NCBI GenBank assembly: GCA_043228905.1
Contig: JBHGNT010000001.1
Location: 29,016,001-29,080,000, forward strand
DNA: 64,000 bases
Reading direction: 5' to 3'
Source: Azolla caroliniana
Taxonomy: Eukaryota; Polypodiophyta
The notes under the pieces are model-generated. The model had not been told where the DNA came from and did no database searches. It worked only from the letters and a program-made list of their open reading frames with translations. Position numbers and translations under genes: made by a program. Shown here one piece after another: positions 21,712-32,971 of the stretch (position 1 is the stretch's first letter; each line of letters opens with the position of its first letter).

Positions 21712-23451
21712 TTCAACGGAAACGATGTGTCACGCTATCTACGTGACTACAAGGTGGAGATGATGCGATGTGGGATACCGGAAGGGTTGCAGGTGACATC
21801 CTTCAATCGGGTGGCCATGGATGAGCTACAAGAGAGAATCCACAAGATACGGCAACAAAACTCGACATGGGGGTCATTCGAAGAAGCTTTACAAGAGGCA
21901 TATGATTACAAGAGACCAAAGGGACGAGATCAGCGAGAGTACGATGAATGAGTGGCATCGGAGAAGACCCACCGAAGTGCAACACAAGCATTTCTAGAGT
22001 TAGAGCATTGTTTTGCTCGACTCTCAGAGCGGGAACAACGATTGTTGGGGGAGGATAAAGTCCTAATGTTCGTAAAATCGATCGATCGAAAAGAAAGGAT
22101 GGACATCGGGATCGAACTCGAAGACGATGACGGTGCGAATGGTCTTACCGAAGATTGGGCCGAAGTCCAAAGGGTATGCCGGAGACATGATGAGAGGAAG
22201 ATGAGAATCTTGTTAACGACATGGCCGATGAAGGATGGTCGATTGAAGACAAACGATGGAGCCAATATGAAGGCCGAAATAAAACATGATGGTGCGACGG
22301 AAGAGGGTGTAAAACAAGCTACCCTCTTGTCTTGCAAAAGAACGACGGCGAAGGATAAGGCCGATAACCCAAGTGTAGAAGAAGATTTCGGAATACAAGT
22401 GTCTGAAACATCGGCTGAAAAAGGGGTAAGCATAATTGATGTTTTCATAATTGATGCAGTGAAAGAGAGCAAGGAGGACTTGATTGAGGAGGTTGCCGCA
22501 AAAGATGACATCGAATCGAAGGTGGCTATGGACGAATCAATGGCGGATGGCCATATGGAGACTTCCCCACCACTAATTCTAGAGACTCCAGCGGTTGCGT
22601 TTGAAAGGCAACGTGAGACCGAAGAGACGGAAGGTGGTGGAGAGAAAACAAAGGTCGAAGCCGATTCATACGACAAAGAGATAGCTGAGAAGATGGCTAT
22701 GGGTGAAACAACGGAGGATGATAATACCAAGGATTCCTACCCACTAATTCTAGAGACTTCGGCGGTTGTGTCCGAGAACCAACGTGAGACCAGAGAGACG
22801 GGAGATGGCGGCGAGGAAGGTAAAGTTGCAATCCGGTTCGGATGGAAGATGATCCGTCCGAAATTCCAATGTAAACAAAAGCACGACAACGCGAAGGTCA
22901 GGTCTACGACGGGAGGAGCACGTAATACGGAACACGCGGTACGGCGCAAAAAGAAGCACGCGTTACGGTGCAAAAAGAAGCATGCACTACGGGGTAATAC
23001 GACGCATGCACTACGATGGAATACGAAGCATGCGCTACGGTGTAATACGACGCATGCGCAACAACGAGAAATGAAACATGCATTAAAGCCGCACAAGGAC
23101 CTAACAGCGAGCGCGTATTCGGAGGTCGACATCGACGCATGGGTAGAACCTACGGAAGACAAGCGCGTAGCGGAGAGAGACAACACGCGGAGATGCTCAA
23201 GAGGACCACAAGGGACCATGACAACCACTCATGGCAATGCAAAGAATGAACAAAGAATATGGTGGATCGGATGGCAACAATGGTTCAGGTGGAAAGAATG
23301 GATGTGTTCAAAATGGAGACACAAAGCCGACATAGCAAGAGAAATGGAGGGCGCAACAAGTGACGAAGAATTACGAGGGCCGGTAACCGGAGACTGGACA
23401 GAGCCAACAACTGAACTGAACCAACCAACCATGCGGAGAACGGACGGATGA
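21712..23451 (+). pseudogene. Gag-like domain second copy plus charged linker
   Basis: FNGNDVSRYLRDYKVEMM begins at 21712, matching the first copy at 20263 (offset 1449 bp). The frame continues WGSFEEALQEAYDYKRPKG to a TGA at 21949-21951, where the first copy has Trp. In the same frame it goes on as SEKTHRSATQAFLELEHCF...LSEREQRLLGEDKVLMFVKS. The linker that follows parallels the first linker block by block (EGVKQATLLS; IESKVAMDESMADGH; LILETPAV). So the whole gag-plus-linker unit of about 1.4 kb was duplicated in tandem. The end is basic, with a short tandem peptide repeat (22930-23085). Nonsense-mutated. Confidence 0.65.
22930..23085 (+). repeat. 24-bp coding minisatellite in the gag-only element
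   Basis: About six units encode variants of KKHALRCK, NTTHALRW and NTKHALRC. The DNA words 'gcatgcactacg' and 'gcatgcgctacgg' recur every 24 bp. Confidence 0.8.
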
Positions 23452-23513
23452 GACTAACAATCACCGACAACTTCGGCACATACCGGAGGATGTGCGGGTT
23501 CGGAGGGGGCGAG

Positions 23514-24268
23514 TGTCGTAGTGTATTTCGTACACTACGTGAAAATAATATAAAATAACCGATTGAATAAATATGAAGAAAAAAAAGAAGAAGAAAATAT
23601 CAAAATAAGCATTACATACATAGGGCAAGATTCAAACCTTGCACCTCCATGTTAATAATGTAATGTCTTACCATTACACTAGCATTTCATTCCTATTAAA
23701 AAGTAGATGTCCCACATAAAAATCGTAAGTTCACGTAGGATAAACTTTAGTTAAAAGAAAAACGCATGCTAAAAGAAAAAGCTACACATGCACATCTAGC
23801 GTGCATGAACGCTATAGTTGATAAAAAACGCACAAGTTAGAAAAAGCATAATCACTTTAGATAAAGCATATAGTCTATCTATAGGAAAAGCATGGAGTCT
23901 ATAGTTAGTAAAAAAAAGCATGGATTCCTAAGACTCCCTCATCACTACATAAGGATGGGGAGCACAATGTAATAGGTGTGAAAAATATTTGGAAACTGGA
24001 TATGTTTCTAAAAAAATACCAATTAATAAACTATACTCGTGGGATTCACGAGGATTCTATATCATTCTCTTTCAACCCAAATTTATATTCTTATATTCAT
24101 ATTGATTAATCTAATACAATACACTCGTGGGATTCACGTGTTTGCTATAACTCTTTCTTACAACATATTTATATTCTTATTAGCCTTAAAACTCTCCTCT
24201 TCCTAGTCCAAAACCCAAGCGGTTCCCACCCAACTCATGCAAACGATCTGGCGCCAAAAGGCACGACA
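23514..24268 (+). repeat. 3' LTR of the gag-only element
   Basis: 755 bp, same termini as the 5' copy. It is preceded by a purine-rich tract. It differs from the 5' LTR by scattered transitions and one A-run indel. Confidence 0.9.
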
Positions 24269-26135
24269 ACGTTGACTGAGCCAAGCAGGTTCGGATCTCG
24301 GTTGATCACACTTAAGCCCTCGACGAATGTCACACCATGCCTTCCACATGGATGCACTAAATCTATCCTCCAATTGGCGGGAGAAACTAGGTTTGAGATC
24401 CATGTTTAGAATCCATCCCGTTTGGGGGGCCCAATTGACCCCTTTTCGTGGCCTAAAGTAAGCGAAACATAACCTCAGTAGCATTTTCCAGCACTCATTT
24501 CCTAGTTGGAGTCCTCGCACCACAAATTTGGCAAGTAAGGCTTTCGATTGTGAAAGGGGATCGATAAGACCCGATCCCTCTCGACTTAGGCGTTGTGAGT
24601 ATAGGCCACGCCACCTTGGCGCGAGCTACATGGTCTTCCTTACCAGACCAAATGTAGTTGCGAACCAGTCGTTGAATCTGATGTATACTTTCCTTGGAGA
24701 TTGTCCAACATGATAGACTGTACCATGTTGTTGCGAGTAGTACTTGATTTGCCACTATGATGCGACCCGCTAGCGACAATTTTTTGGAGCTCCAATGTAT
24801 CAACTTTTATCGAATGGAATGGATAACGAATGTGTTTCCTGAGATAGCCATATTGCGTAGGATTTGTGCCAATTGATCATGGCGTTGGATCTCTTGCAAA
24901 ATACAGCTAGCCCACTTTCTAGCTTTTGGAGGTTTTCCAAGTCCCCTTGCAGGTAGACTGTTGTGTCATCTACAAATTCTATATCCAGGATGCTTTGGTG
25001 AGAATGAGGTACAGTAAGACCACGTAGGTTGAGATGTCGCGAGTTGAGAAAGCAAGAGAGTGCTTCGGCGCATAATAGAAATAAGGATGGAGCTAGTGGG
25101 CATCCTTGCCGTACAGATTGGGATATTCGGAAAAAGGGGCCCCTTTCACCTGCCAGTGAAATGCAATTGTTGCCATTCCTATAAAGTCCTGCAATGCCTT
25201 TAATCCATGTCTCTTGAAAGCCGAGTTTCATCATCACACTTTCTAGAAAGTTCCAGCATACCTTGTCATATGCTTTCTCAAAATCTAGTAGCACCACCAC
25301 GACCTTGTTGTTGGTTCACTTGGCAAGGGCTACTACTTCCCAAAATGAGAAGAGGTTGTCTAGGATGCTCCGATTTCTAACGAAACCTGTCTGCGATGGA
25401 TGCTTGAGTTGAGGGAGAAGTGGTGTTAAACGGCGTGCCACGATTTTTGCGAGCAACTTATAGACAGTATTGAGAAGAGTTATGGGCCGCGACTTGCTAA
25501 TGTCGTTGGCATTCCCACCACTTTTAGGAATGAGATGTATCATCACTTGTCCAAATTCCTCCGGCATGCTTGCAGAGGTGATGATCTCCTCATATGCCTG
25601 GAGGAGGTCTTCTTTAATAGTGTCCCAAAGACATGTGAAAAAGTGTGGGGTGAGGCCGTCGATTCCGAGGCAACTATCAACATCTAAATCAGTGAGGGCC
25701 TCCCATATCTCATTGATTGATAGGGGACACACGAGCCACGTATTCATTTCCGGCGTGACTTTCTCCGGTATGCTTTGGAGGATAATATCTTCTCTTATGT
25801 CTTCCCTTGTAGCTATAATGTCTTCGGTAAATGGGCGGCGATAATAACTTGTGGCGATATTCCTCATTTCGTCGCCATCGTCAGTGGTCATTCCATCCTC
25901 TCGGTTGAGGTTGCGCATCATAGTTCTAGCGTGCCTCGGGCCTTTGGAGCGGAAGAATTCCTTCGTGGTTTTGTCCCCTACTCGAATCCATCGCGTCATG
26001 CTTCCATGAAACTCCATGTCATATATTTCCTTTTCCGCCATGCTAAGTTCATGTTTGGCCGTGGCGACTTGTCTTGCGATCCAAATACAGAACGAGTATC
26101 TCTGTTGGAGTCGTTATAAGGCTATTAGTCCCCGT
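24269..26135 (-). mobile_element. LINE, middle segment (reverse transcriptase)
   Basis: Minus-strand remains of a LINE reverse transcriptase. The pre-RT region is at 26041-25320 (MTRWIRVGDKTTKEFF, LIPKSGGNANDISKSRPI, PSQTGFVRNRSILDN). The palm follows at 25300-24800 (LLDFEKAYDKVCWN, QSVRQGCPLAPSLFLL, catalytic box FVDD), then the thumb/linker at about 24803-24269 (LSLAGRIIVANQVLL). Breaks: an in-frame TGA near 25314 and frameshifts near 24800 and 24520. By order of motifs this is an L1-clade plant LINE. It is flanked by the gag-only LTR element on one side and the copia element on the other. Confidence 0.88.
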
Positions 26136-26397
26136 TGTGGAAATATTTAATCTTAATATTATATCATTAATATGACTATTATTATTATTATTAAAATAAG
26201 TAATTACAAAGAGTTATTTACAATTACACTTTAGAGAAAACTCTTCATTGAAGAGACATAACTCTTTGTCCATCGGCTCTACAAACAAGCCATTTGGCTA
26301 ATGTAACATTATACAATTAATATAGAACAAATTATGTATGTGTGATCTCTCTCTCTCTAACAATCATTCTCTATTTGTATAGTTGCCAAATTTTACA
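26136..26397 (+). repeat. 5' LTR of the 26 kb copia
   Basis: 262 bp, AT-rich with an (ATT)n stretch and a CT run. A TATA-like region is not unique. It ends TTTTACA directly before the primer site. Confidence 0.92.
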
Positions 26398-26408
26398 TGG
26401 TATCAGAT
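26398..26408 (+). other. Primer binding site (initiator Met tRNA)
   Basis: TGGTATCAGAT is complementary to the 3' end of initiator methionine tRNA, the usual primer of Ty1/copia elements. It abuts the LTR. Confidence 0.9.
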
Positions 26409-26511
26409 TTATAGATTTCCGCATCTATCAAATAAGACTAGAGAATCCCAGGAGCGTTGATCGATTTGTCATCAAGACGAGCGCTAAGCCGGATAGGCCT
26501 CTTCCATAAAA

Positions 26512-29500
26512 ATGGCACAATCCTCAACTCCTGCCAACATTCTCAACACACATAAACTTTCATTAGTAAAGTTATTAAAGCAAAATTATCGCATTTGGAG
26601 TGCTCGACTCGAATTATTATTTCAACACTACAAACTTTGGGATGTAGTGTCAGGATTATCAAAAAAACCCGATCTCCCCGAACCTGACCAAGTTACTTGG
26701 GAAGAGAAAGATATTGTGGCAAAGATGGAATTATTAGCACATATATCAGATGTTCAAGGAGAAGCAGTTAGAAAGTTACAAACTTCGCATCAAATTTGGG
26801 AGAAATTAAAGACACAATACAAACCAAAGACGGATGCAGCGCAAGTGCACACACTACGTGCATATGTCACATTTACAATGAAAGAAGAAGATGATGTAGA
26901 TCATTTTCTAACAACTTGGGAAAAGAAATTGGATGACACAATCACATCTGGCTTGAACATCTCCGATAAACTACAAAGATGTTTATTATTAGGCGCTTTA
27001 CCCTCTTCTTGGTCATCTTTTGTGACTACACAAAATTTAAATAAAAATGCCACTGTGGAAGATCTCATGGGAGACATAAGACAAGAAGACTCGATGAGAA
27101 AGACAAGAGAAGAAAACACATCAACACAAGCTATCGTTATGGCAGCCTATCGACCTCATTACAAACCACAAGCAAGATACAAGAGTTTCAAGAGTCAGTG
27201 GACTAATGCACCTATGACTAAAGGAGGAATGAAGTTCACTAAGTCTAATTGTAACATTTGCAAAAGACCAGGCCACACACCACAAGAATGTAAGGCAAAA
27301 CAAAAGTCTATTCGAAGATTCCCAAGCAACATTCGTCGACCACAAGCGCACATTGTAGAAGAATTCAAGGAAGAGAGAAATGGTGAAGAAGAAGAAGAAG
27401 AAGAAGAAGAAGAGGTTTATGTTGCCTCAATGGAAGAAAAGGATGAATATGAAGAAGAAGGTTACAACGACTTGATGCAAGCTTTTGTGGCTGAAGCACT
27501 TGTAGCGGATATACCAACGAAGAAGGATGACAAATGGTATCTCGACACTGGAGCGACAAACCACCTCACACATCGATCAGATTGGCTTCAAAGGTACACA
27601 CCCCTACAAAATCCAATAACTATTAGATTTGGAAATAATGGAGTAAAACAAGCACTAGGCAAAGGACAACTTACTTTTCATCTTCCGGGAGGAGGAAACT
27701 TCACCATAAATGATGTGTACCACGTGCCTGGTATCACCAAGAACCTTCTCTCGATAAGTCAAGCAACTTCGAATGGAACCGTCATCGAGTTCCATCATAA
27801 TCAAGCCGTGATTCGTCATCTTCTACCAAATGGTCTCACGATACGAACTTCCTGCAAAAGACAAGGAGGGTTATATCCAATTAGTGTACATCCAACAACC
27901 CAATCAAAAATTGAAGTTCATACAACCGAAATCGAAAGACAACAAGAACTCACCTTACTTTGGCACTATCGACTCGAACACCCACACCTTGCTGCAATGC
28001 GAACACTTCAAACTCACAAGCTCGCTCAAGGAGTCCCAAAGGATATGTTTTCCAAAATTGACCTATGTGAGGCATGCTTGTTCGACAAAATGGCATCATC
28101 AAAGTTTCCTACAAGTAACTCACGAAGAAGTCGACCACTTGAACTTGTCCATAGTGACATATGCGGTCCATTCCCAACTCAATCACTTTTAAAATCAAAA
28201 TATTTCATTAGTTTCATCGATGATTATACAAGGTTTACTATACTAACATTCCTCAAAAGTAAAGATCAAGCTTTCACAGCTTTTACAAATTATAAAGCAC
28301 TAACAGAAAAACAACTAAATCTACAATTGAAATGTCTACAATCTAACGGGGGAGGAGAATATACATCTAACAAGTTTACAAAATTTTGTAAAGACCATGG
28401 AATTTTACAACGAATTTTTGTCCCTTCGACACCACAACAAAATGGTCTAGCCGAACGGAAAAATCGAACACTACTTAATTAGGCCCGGAGCATGTTGAAC
28501 CTCGCATCACTTTCGCCCTCATTTTGGGAAGAAGCTGTGACAACAGCATGTTATCTCCAAAATCGTAACTATCATCAAACACTTGGGTTAATCACACCAT
28601 ACGAGTTATGGTTTGGAGTAAAACCAAATATGCAAGATCTCAAAATCTTTGGTTGCCCTGCTTACGCCTTTGTTCCTGCCGAAAAACGATCCAAGTTAGA
28701 ACAAAGAGCAAGAAAAGCGATTTTCGTTGGGTACGGAGATGCAAACGGCTACAAGGCTTACCATTTATTTGATCCAACCAAGAAAACCTTTTTTTACAGT
28801 CGTACTGTCAAATTTGATGAGTCGCCCTTTGTTGAATCCACGACACCAAGACATAACCTAAAAAATGATATTCGCGAAGGAGGCGAACAATTAGAAGATG
28901 ATGCTGCCATCGTTCGCCAATCTCATAACAACGATGTCGTTGATGTATGCCGCTCTCCAAACAGCACTGCCACCGCTACCTCTCGCCAACAAAAAATTGG
29001 TGATGACCGCGGCTTCCCAACCACCGCTGCCTGCCGCCAACAGAAAACTTCTGTTGCTGACGATCGCAGCCTCTCAACCAGCGCCGCCGCCGCCACCGCC
29101 TGCCGCCAACAGAAAACTTCTGTTGCTGACGATCACCGCCTCTCAACCAGCGCTGCTGCTGCCTCCACCGTCACCGCCTGCCGCCAACAGAAACTCGTTG
29201 CTGATGACCGCCGTCTCTCAACCAGAGCCGCTGCTGCCGCCAACAGAAAACTGCTGTAGTTGACGATCGCCACCTCCCATATAGCACCACCGCCGATGCC
29301 GCCTCTTTCTATCAACACAACATTGCTGATCACAATCGCCGCCCTTGTCACCGACAAAAGAATCCTGATGCCGCTGCAATCGCTGCCAGCAATCGATCGA
29401 AAACTGCCACAAATATCGTTGCCGCCTCTCAATCTGATGACGTCCTCAATGTTGTCGATCGTTATGTGGTAATCCCTCGTCCTTATATTCATGTTGATCA

Positions 29501-31764
29501 GCCCATTGCGCCTCGTCCAATCTCTCCTGTACATCTACCACTTGTATCTCCTCCCATCTCCTCTACTCCAAGAACTCCTCCCGTACGGCTTCGTTTACAC
29601 AAGAAACCAATGTTTAAATTTAAAGTTAATAAAAATAAAAGTAAAATGAAAATTACTTCTTTAACTCCAACCAACCCACATAAACCAACTACTCAACCCC
29701 AACTAACTAAGTACATGGACCCATCTTTTGATAGTGGTTTCACACCGTCTAACTCTACACACTATAATGACCTCACAAACACATCCTCTCCATCAATCAT
29801 GTCTTCACCACACTTACATACATTTAACACTTCACCAATCTCTTTATCAAATTTCTCGGCCTCTAATCACCAAACCCTTGAAAGCCCTCAAACCCATCAA
29901 ATCATTCCGTCATTTCATCTTGATTTACCCGACACCACTAGTGATTTATCAATCAACTCAAATTCACAATCCTCGCAAGACTTTCCAAACCCATATGATA
30001 ACGACTCACCACCTCACCGTACGCGCTCCTTGTCCGATATCTATAAGGAACTCGACCAATTCGAGGCACACTTTGTGGACCTCGATATAGATGCTCTCAT
30101 AATGGAAGAAGATTCGGATACGACAAATGAATTGATTATTACCGTTAGAGAAGCGTTATCTGGTACCGATGGCCCTAAATGGAGAGTTGCCATGGAAGAA
30201 GAGATGACAGCCTTATTAAAGAACAAAACTTGGAGCCTTGTCGATCCACCACCTAATCGACAAATTGTTAGTTGTAAGTGGGTTCTTCGAAAGAAGACCG
30301 ATGCTAATGGAAATATTGTACGTTTCAAAGCTCGTCTCGTAGCTCGTGGGTTTTCGCAAATTCCTGGAATCGACTTCAAAGATACATTTAGCCCTACATT
30401 GCGAAGTATCACATTTCGCATATTTGTCTCTCTCGCCGTCGAACTTGATTTGGAACTCCATCACTTAGATGTTCAAACCGCTTTCCTTCACGAAGAACTT
30501 GAAGAAGAGATCTATATGCAACAACCACCGCATTTTGAAGATTCAACTCGACCAAACGTTGTATGTCGCCTACATCGATCCTTATATGGTCTACGACAAT
30601 CTCCACGAGTTTGATATCATCGACTTCATAATTTTCTAACTAACAATGGTTATAAAAGATTAAAGAATGAACCAAATGTATACATTAAAAGATCTAAGAA
30701 TAATTTCATCATAATTGGTGTTTATGTCGACGACTTACCTCTACTTGCCAACTCACTAACGTATCTACAACTTGGCAAAGAAGGAACTTCAACAAGCTTT
30801 TCCAATAACTGACCTTGGTCCAATGAAGTATTTCCTTGGAATGAACTTACAAAGAGATCGTGCCAAAGGAACCATTTCTCTTTCCCAAACTCAATACATT
30901 GAAAGTGTATTAAAACGTTTTGATATGCTACATTGCAAGCCTATCTCTACACCAATGTCAACTCCATGCAAATTATCACTCGAAGATGCTCCAAGAACTA
31001 TTAAAGAACGAGATGAAATGTTCAATGTTCCTTACAAGAAAATTCTTGGATGTATACGCTACGTTGTTAGTTGTACATGTCCCGATTTATGTTTCACCGC
31101 TGGAATTCTTTCAAGATTTATGCAAGATTCGGGACCGAAACATTGGCAAGCTTTAAAACGACTACTACGTTACCTAAAACGAACAAAAGATATGGTGTTA
31201 ACTTACTCTAGATCACAATCAGAGACCGTCAACATGAATCTTGAAGGATGGACGAATCCATCACAATTGTCGGGTTGGACGGATTTAGATTGGGGAGGGG
31301 ATATTGATGGTCATAAGTCAACAAGTGGCTTTGTATATTGTCTCGCCGGAGCCGCTATAGCATGGAGGTCTAAGAAGCAAACAACGGTCGCTCTATCTTC
31401 AACAGAAGTTGAATATGTAGCCGCCGCACTCGCTGCAAAAGAAGGAATATGGATTCATTCTATACTTGAAGAACTTAACTTGTTTAAGACTTCAAAGCTA
31501 ATCCTTCATTGTGATAATCAGTCGTGCATAAAGCTAGCTTGTAATCCGAAAATGAGTGATAATATTCGACACATCTCTTTCAAGCATCATTTTCTACGAG
31601 ACTTAATTGAAGAGAAGAAGCTAGATTTGAAGTATGCGTCTACAACACTAATGTGGGCCGATTTTCTAACAAAGCCAGTACCTCAAACAAAGCATGCCGC
31701 TTGTTGTCGAAAGATTGGTCTTACAATGCCAAACTATTCTTCGAACGACAATACTTTTGAATAA
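26512..31764 (+). pseudogene. Copia gag-pol polyprotein, disrupted
   Basis: It begins at the ATG at 26512. In order it shows a gag region, a CCHC knuckle (CNICKRPGHTPQEC, about 27255), an acidic Glu run (about 27390-27415), protease (WYLDTGATNHLT, about 27538), the integrase zinc region (LWHYRLEHPHL..C..C) and the DDE core (SDICGPF; QSNGGGEY in place of the usual SDNGGEY). A TAG at 28480-28482 interrupts it just after the integrase core, and the frame reopens at 28483. After a repetitive linker with a TAG at 29257 and a frame change, RT runs from about 29990, with a TGA at 30612 where Trp is expected, YVDD near 30725 and a frameshift near 30760. RNase H ends with the frame at 31764. The catalytic Asp replacement and multiple stops make it non-functional. 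Confidence 0.9.
28980..29260 (+). repeat. Coding tandem repeat in the copia integrase-RT linker
   Basis: Units of 56-78 bp begin 'ctgccgccaacagaaa' at 29031, 29100, 29178 and 29234. They encode CRQQKTSVADDRSLS and Ala runs. A degenerate unit precedes them at 28981. GC-rich trinucleotide runs (GCC/GCT) separate them. Confidence 0.8.
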
Positions 31765-31788
31765 AATAATATTTAGCTTAAGGGGGGG

Positions 31789-32050
31789 TGTGGAAATATT
31801 TAATCTAAATATTATATTATTATTATTACTATTATTATTATTATTAAAATAAGTAATTACGAAGAGTTATTTACAATTACACTTTAGAGAAAACTCTTCA
31901 TTGAAGGGACATAACTCTTTGTCCATCGACTCTACAAACAAGCCATTTGGCTAATGTAACATTATACAATTAATATAGAAAAAATTATGTATGTGTGATC
32001 TCTCTCTCTCTAGCAATCATTCTCTATTTGTATAGTTGCCGAATTCTACA
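31789..32050 (+). repeat. 3' LTR of the 26 kb copia
   Basis: 262 bp, same termini as the 5' LTR. It is preceded by a polypurine tract at 31780-31788 and followed by the CCCGT duplication. Confidence 0.92.
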
Positions 32051-32310
32051 CCCGTTTTGTCCTCTGTCGCTTCTCCTGAGCATCCTTGCTTCTAGTCTTG
32101 ACAATCTCATGTAGGAGAGTAGAAGCTCTTGTTAATTTAGCTAGAAGTTTGTCAGATGTTGATGAGTCATTGACGGGTAATGACCATTGGTTGGATAGTT
32201 GGTCCTTCACGTCTATAAGTGTGTAAATAGTGTGTGGGATGCGCATTTGGAATGGACCCCATTTTCGGTGCAATTGAAAATGACTAGCTACTGGGTAAAA
32301 TCTTGCCCAA
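32051..32310 (-). mobile_element. LINE, 5'-truncated end
   Basis: The minus-strand frame 32273-32056 (KWGPFQMRIPHTIYTLIDVK, LTRASTLLHEIV) continues into the segment at 26130 across the copia insertion. The LINE stops at about 32296. It is followed by the second half of the 14-bp target duplication (32297-32310). No endonuclease or ORF1 is present, so the original insertion was already truncated. Confidence 0.8.
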
Positions 32311-32692
32311 ATTTAATCTAGTTGTAAGGTGGCTCCAAAAATGAAACCAAATATCCAAAAATTCTTTCCAAAATGAAGTCTTGGGAAAAGACTAGAGAGG
32401 TGTTCTCATAAACCCTTTTAGAAAATGCTTTTGTGGCAAAACCAAAGCACTTACCAAATGTTTAACTTATTCTAAACTAATTTCTCGAATCTTACATCAT
32501 CCTGAGGAAATGTGTCTTCAATCGAGATTTATTCCAATACATAAAACCCCAAGCAAGCAGTTCCTTAACAATAATCTCTCCTTTAATGGCGAAGTAGTGT
32601 GCTTGATTCTTGCTAAACACTTTTTTCTCCAAGACTACAATGTCACTATGCTTCATCAATTAACAACTCATGGTACTTGCATATAGCAAGTC
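32311..32692. other. Intergenic spacer, no gene seen
   Basis: It starts with the displaced half of the 70-bp tandem repeat (to about 32335). The rest is unremarkable AT-rich DNA. Confidence 0.55.
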
Positions 32693-32697
32693 CCTAA

Positions 32698-32971
32698 TGT
32701 CGAATACGAGTGTATAATGGCCGTATTCACATTGTCCCTTTGGACAACCCAAGTTCGGGCTATTTCTATAAATAGCATAAAGGGCAGTTGCCCTAGGACA
32801 GTCACTATATAAAGTGACTTTGTAACCTTTAGAAAAGGTTGTTGTTGTCGTTGGTTGTCATTTTGTAACTGTTGCTATTGGAATATAACGTTTCCTTTGT
32901 GCCTCTCTCTCTCTCCCTCTGTGTCTATCTTGCTCATGCATACACAGGTTCTTCTTCATCACGAATGTTGC
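32698..32971 (+). repeat. 5' LTR of the copia derivative (3' end deleted)
   Basis: It matches the first 274 bp of the 308-bp 3' LTR. It is joined directly to RT coding sequence after GAATGTTGC. Confidence 0.9.

Larger units (their letters stand above)
19344..24268 (+). mobile_element. Gag-only non-autonomous LTR retrotransposon (TR-GAG-like)
   Basis: 4925 bp, with direct LTRs of 756 bp (19344-20099) and 755 bp (23514-24268) that begin TGTCGTAGTG and end GGCACGACA. They differ at roughly 17 positions by eye. ACGT flanks both ends (19340-19343, 24269-24272), a 4-bp or imperfect 5-bp target duplication. The interior (20100-23513) encodes only gag-like and highly charged protein. No protease, reverse transcriptase, RNase H or integrase motif is visible in any frame, so it must have been moved by another element. 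A candidate primer site begins TGGTGAACCCAACGTG at 20104, but the tRNA is unassigned. The polypurine stretch before the 3' LTR is at about 23502-23513. It sits inside the LINE ORF. Confidence 0.9.
26136..32050 (+). mobile_element. Ty1/copia retrotransposon, full length but mutated
   Basis: 5915 bp. The two 262-bp LTRs (26136-26397, 31789-32050) start TGTGGAAA and end TACA, with about a dozen differences. The target duplication CCCGT is perfect (26131-26135, 32051-32055). The initiator-Met tRNA primer site TGGTATCAGAT lies at 26398, immediately after the LTR. The polypurine tract AAGGGGGGG lies just before the 3' LTR. Domain order gag-protease-integrase-RT-RNase H defines Ty1/copia. It is inserted in the pre-RT region of the LINE, whose frame resumes at 32056. 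Confidence 0.95.

Noticed and set aside
21930-22730. 266-codon minus-strand frame in the gag-only element, with a 177-codon one at 20992-21525
   Set aside because: Ser-rich mirror of the acidic + strand frame. It has no motif, and the + strand shows gag homology and module duplication.
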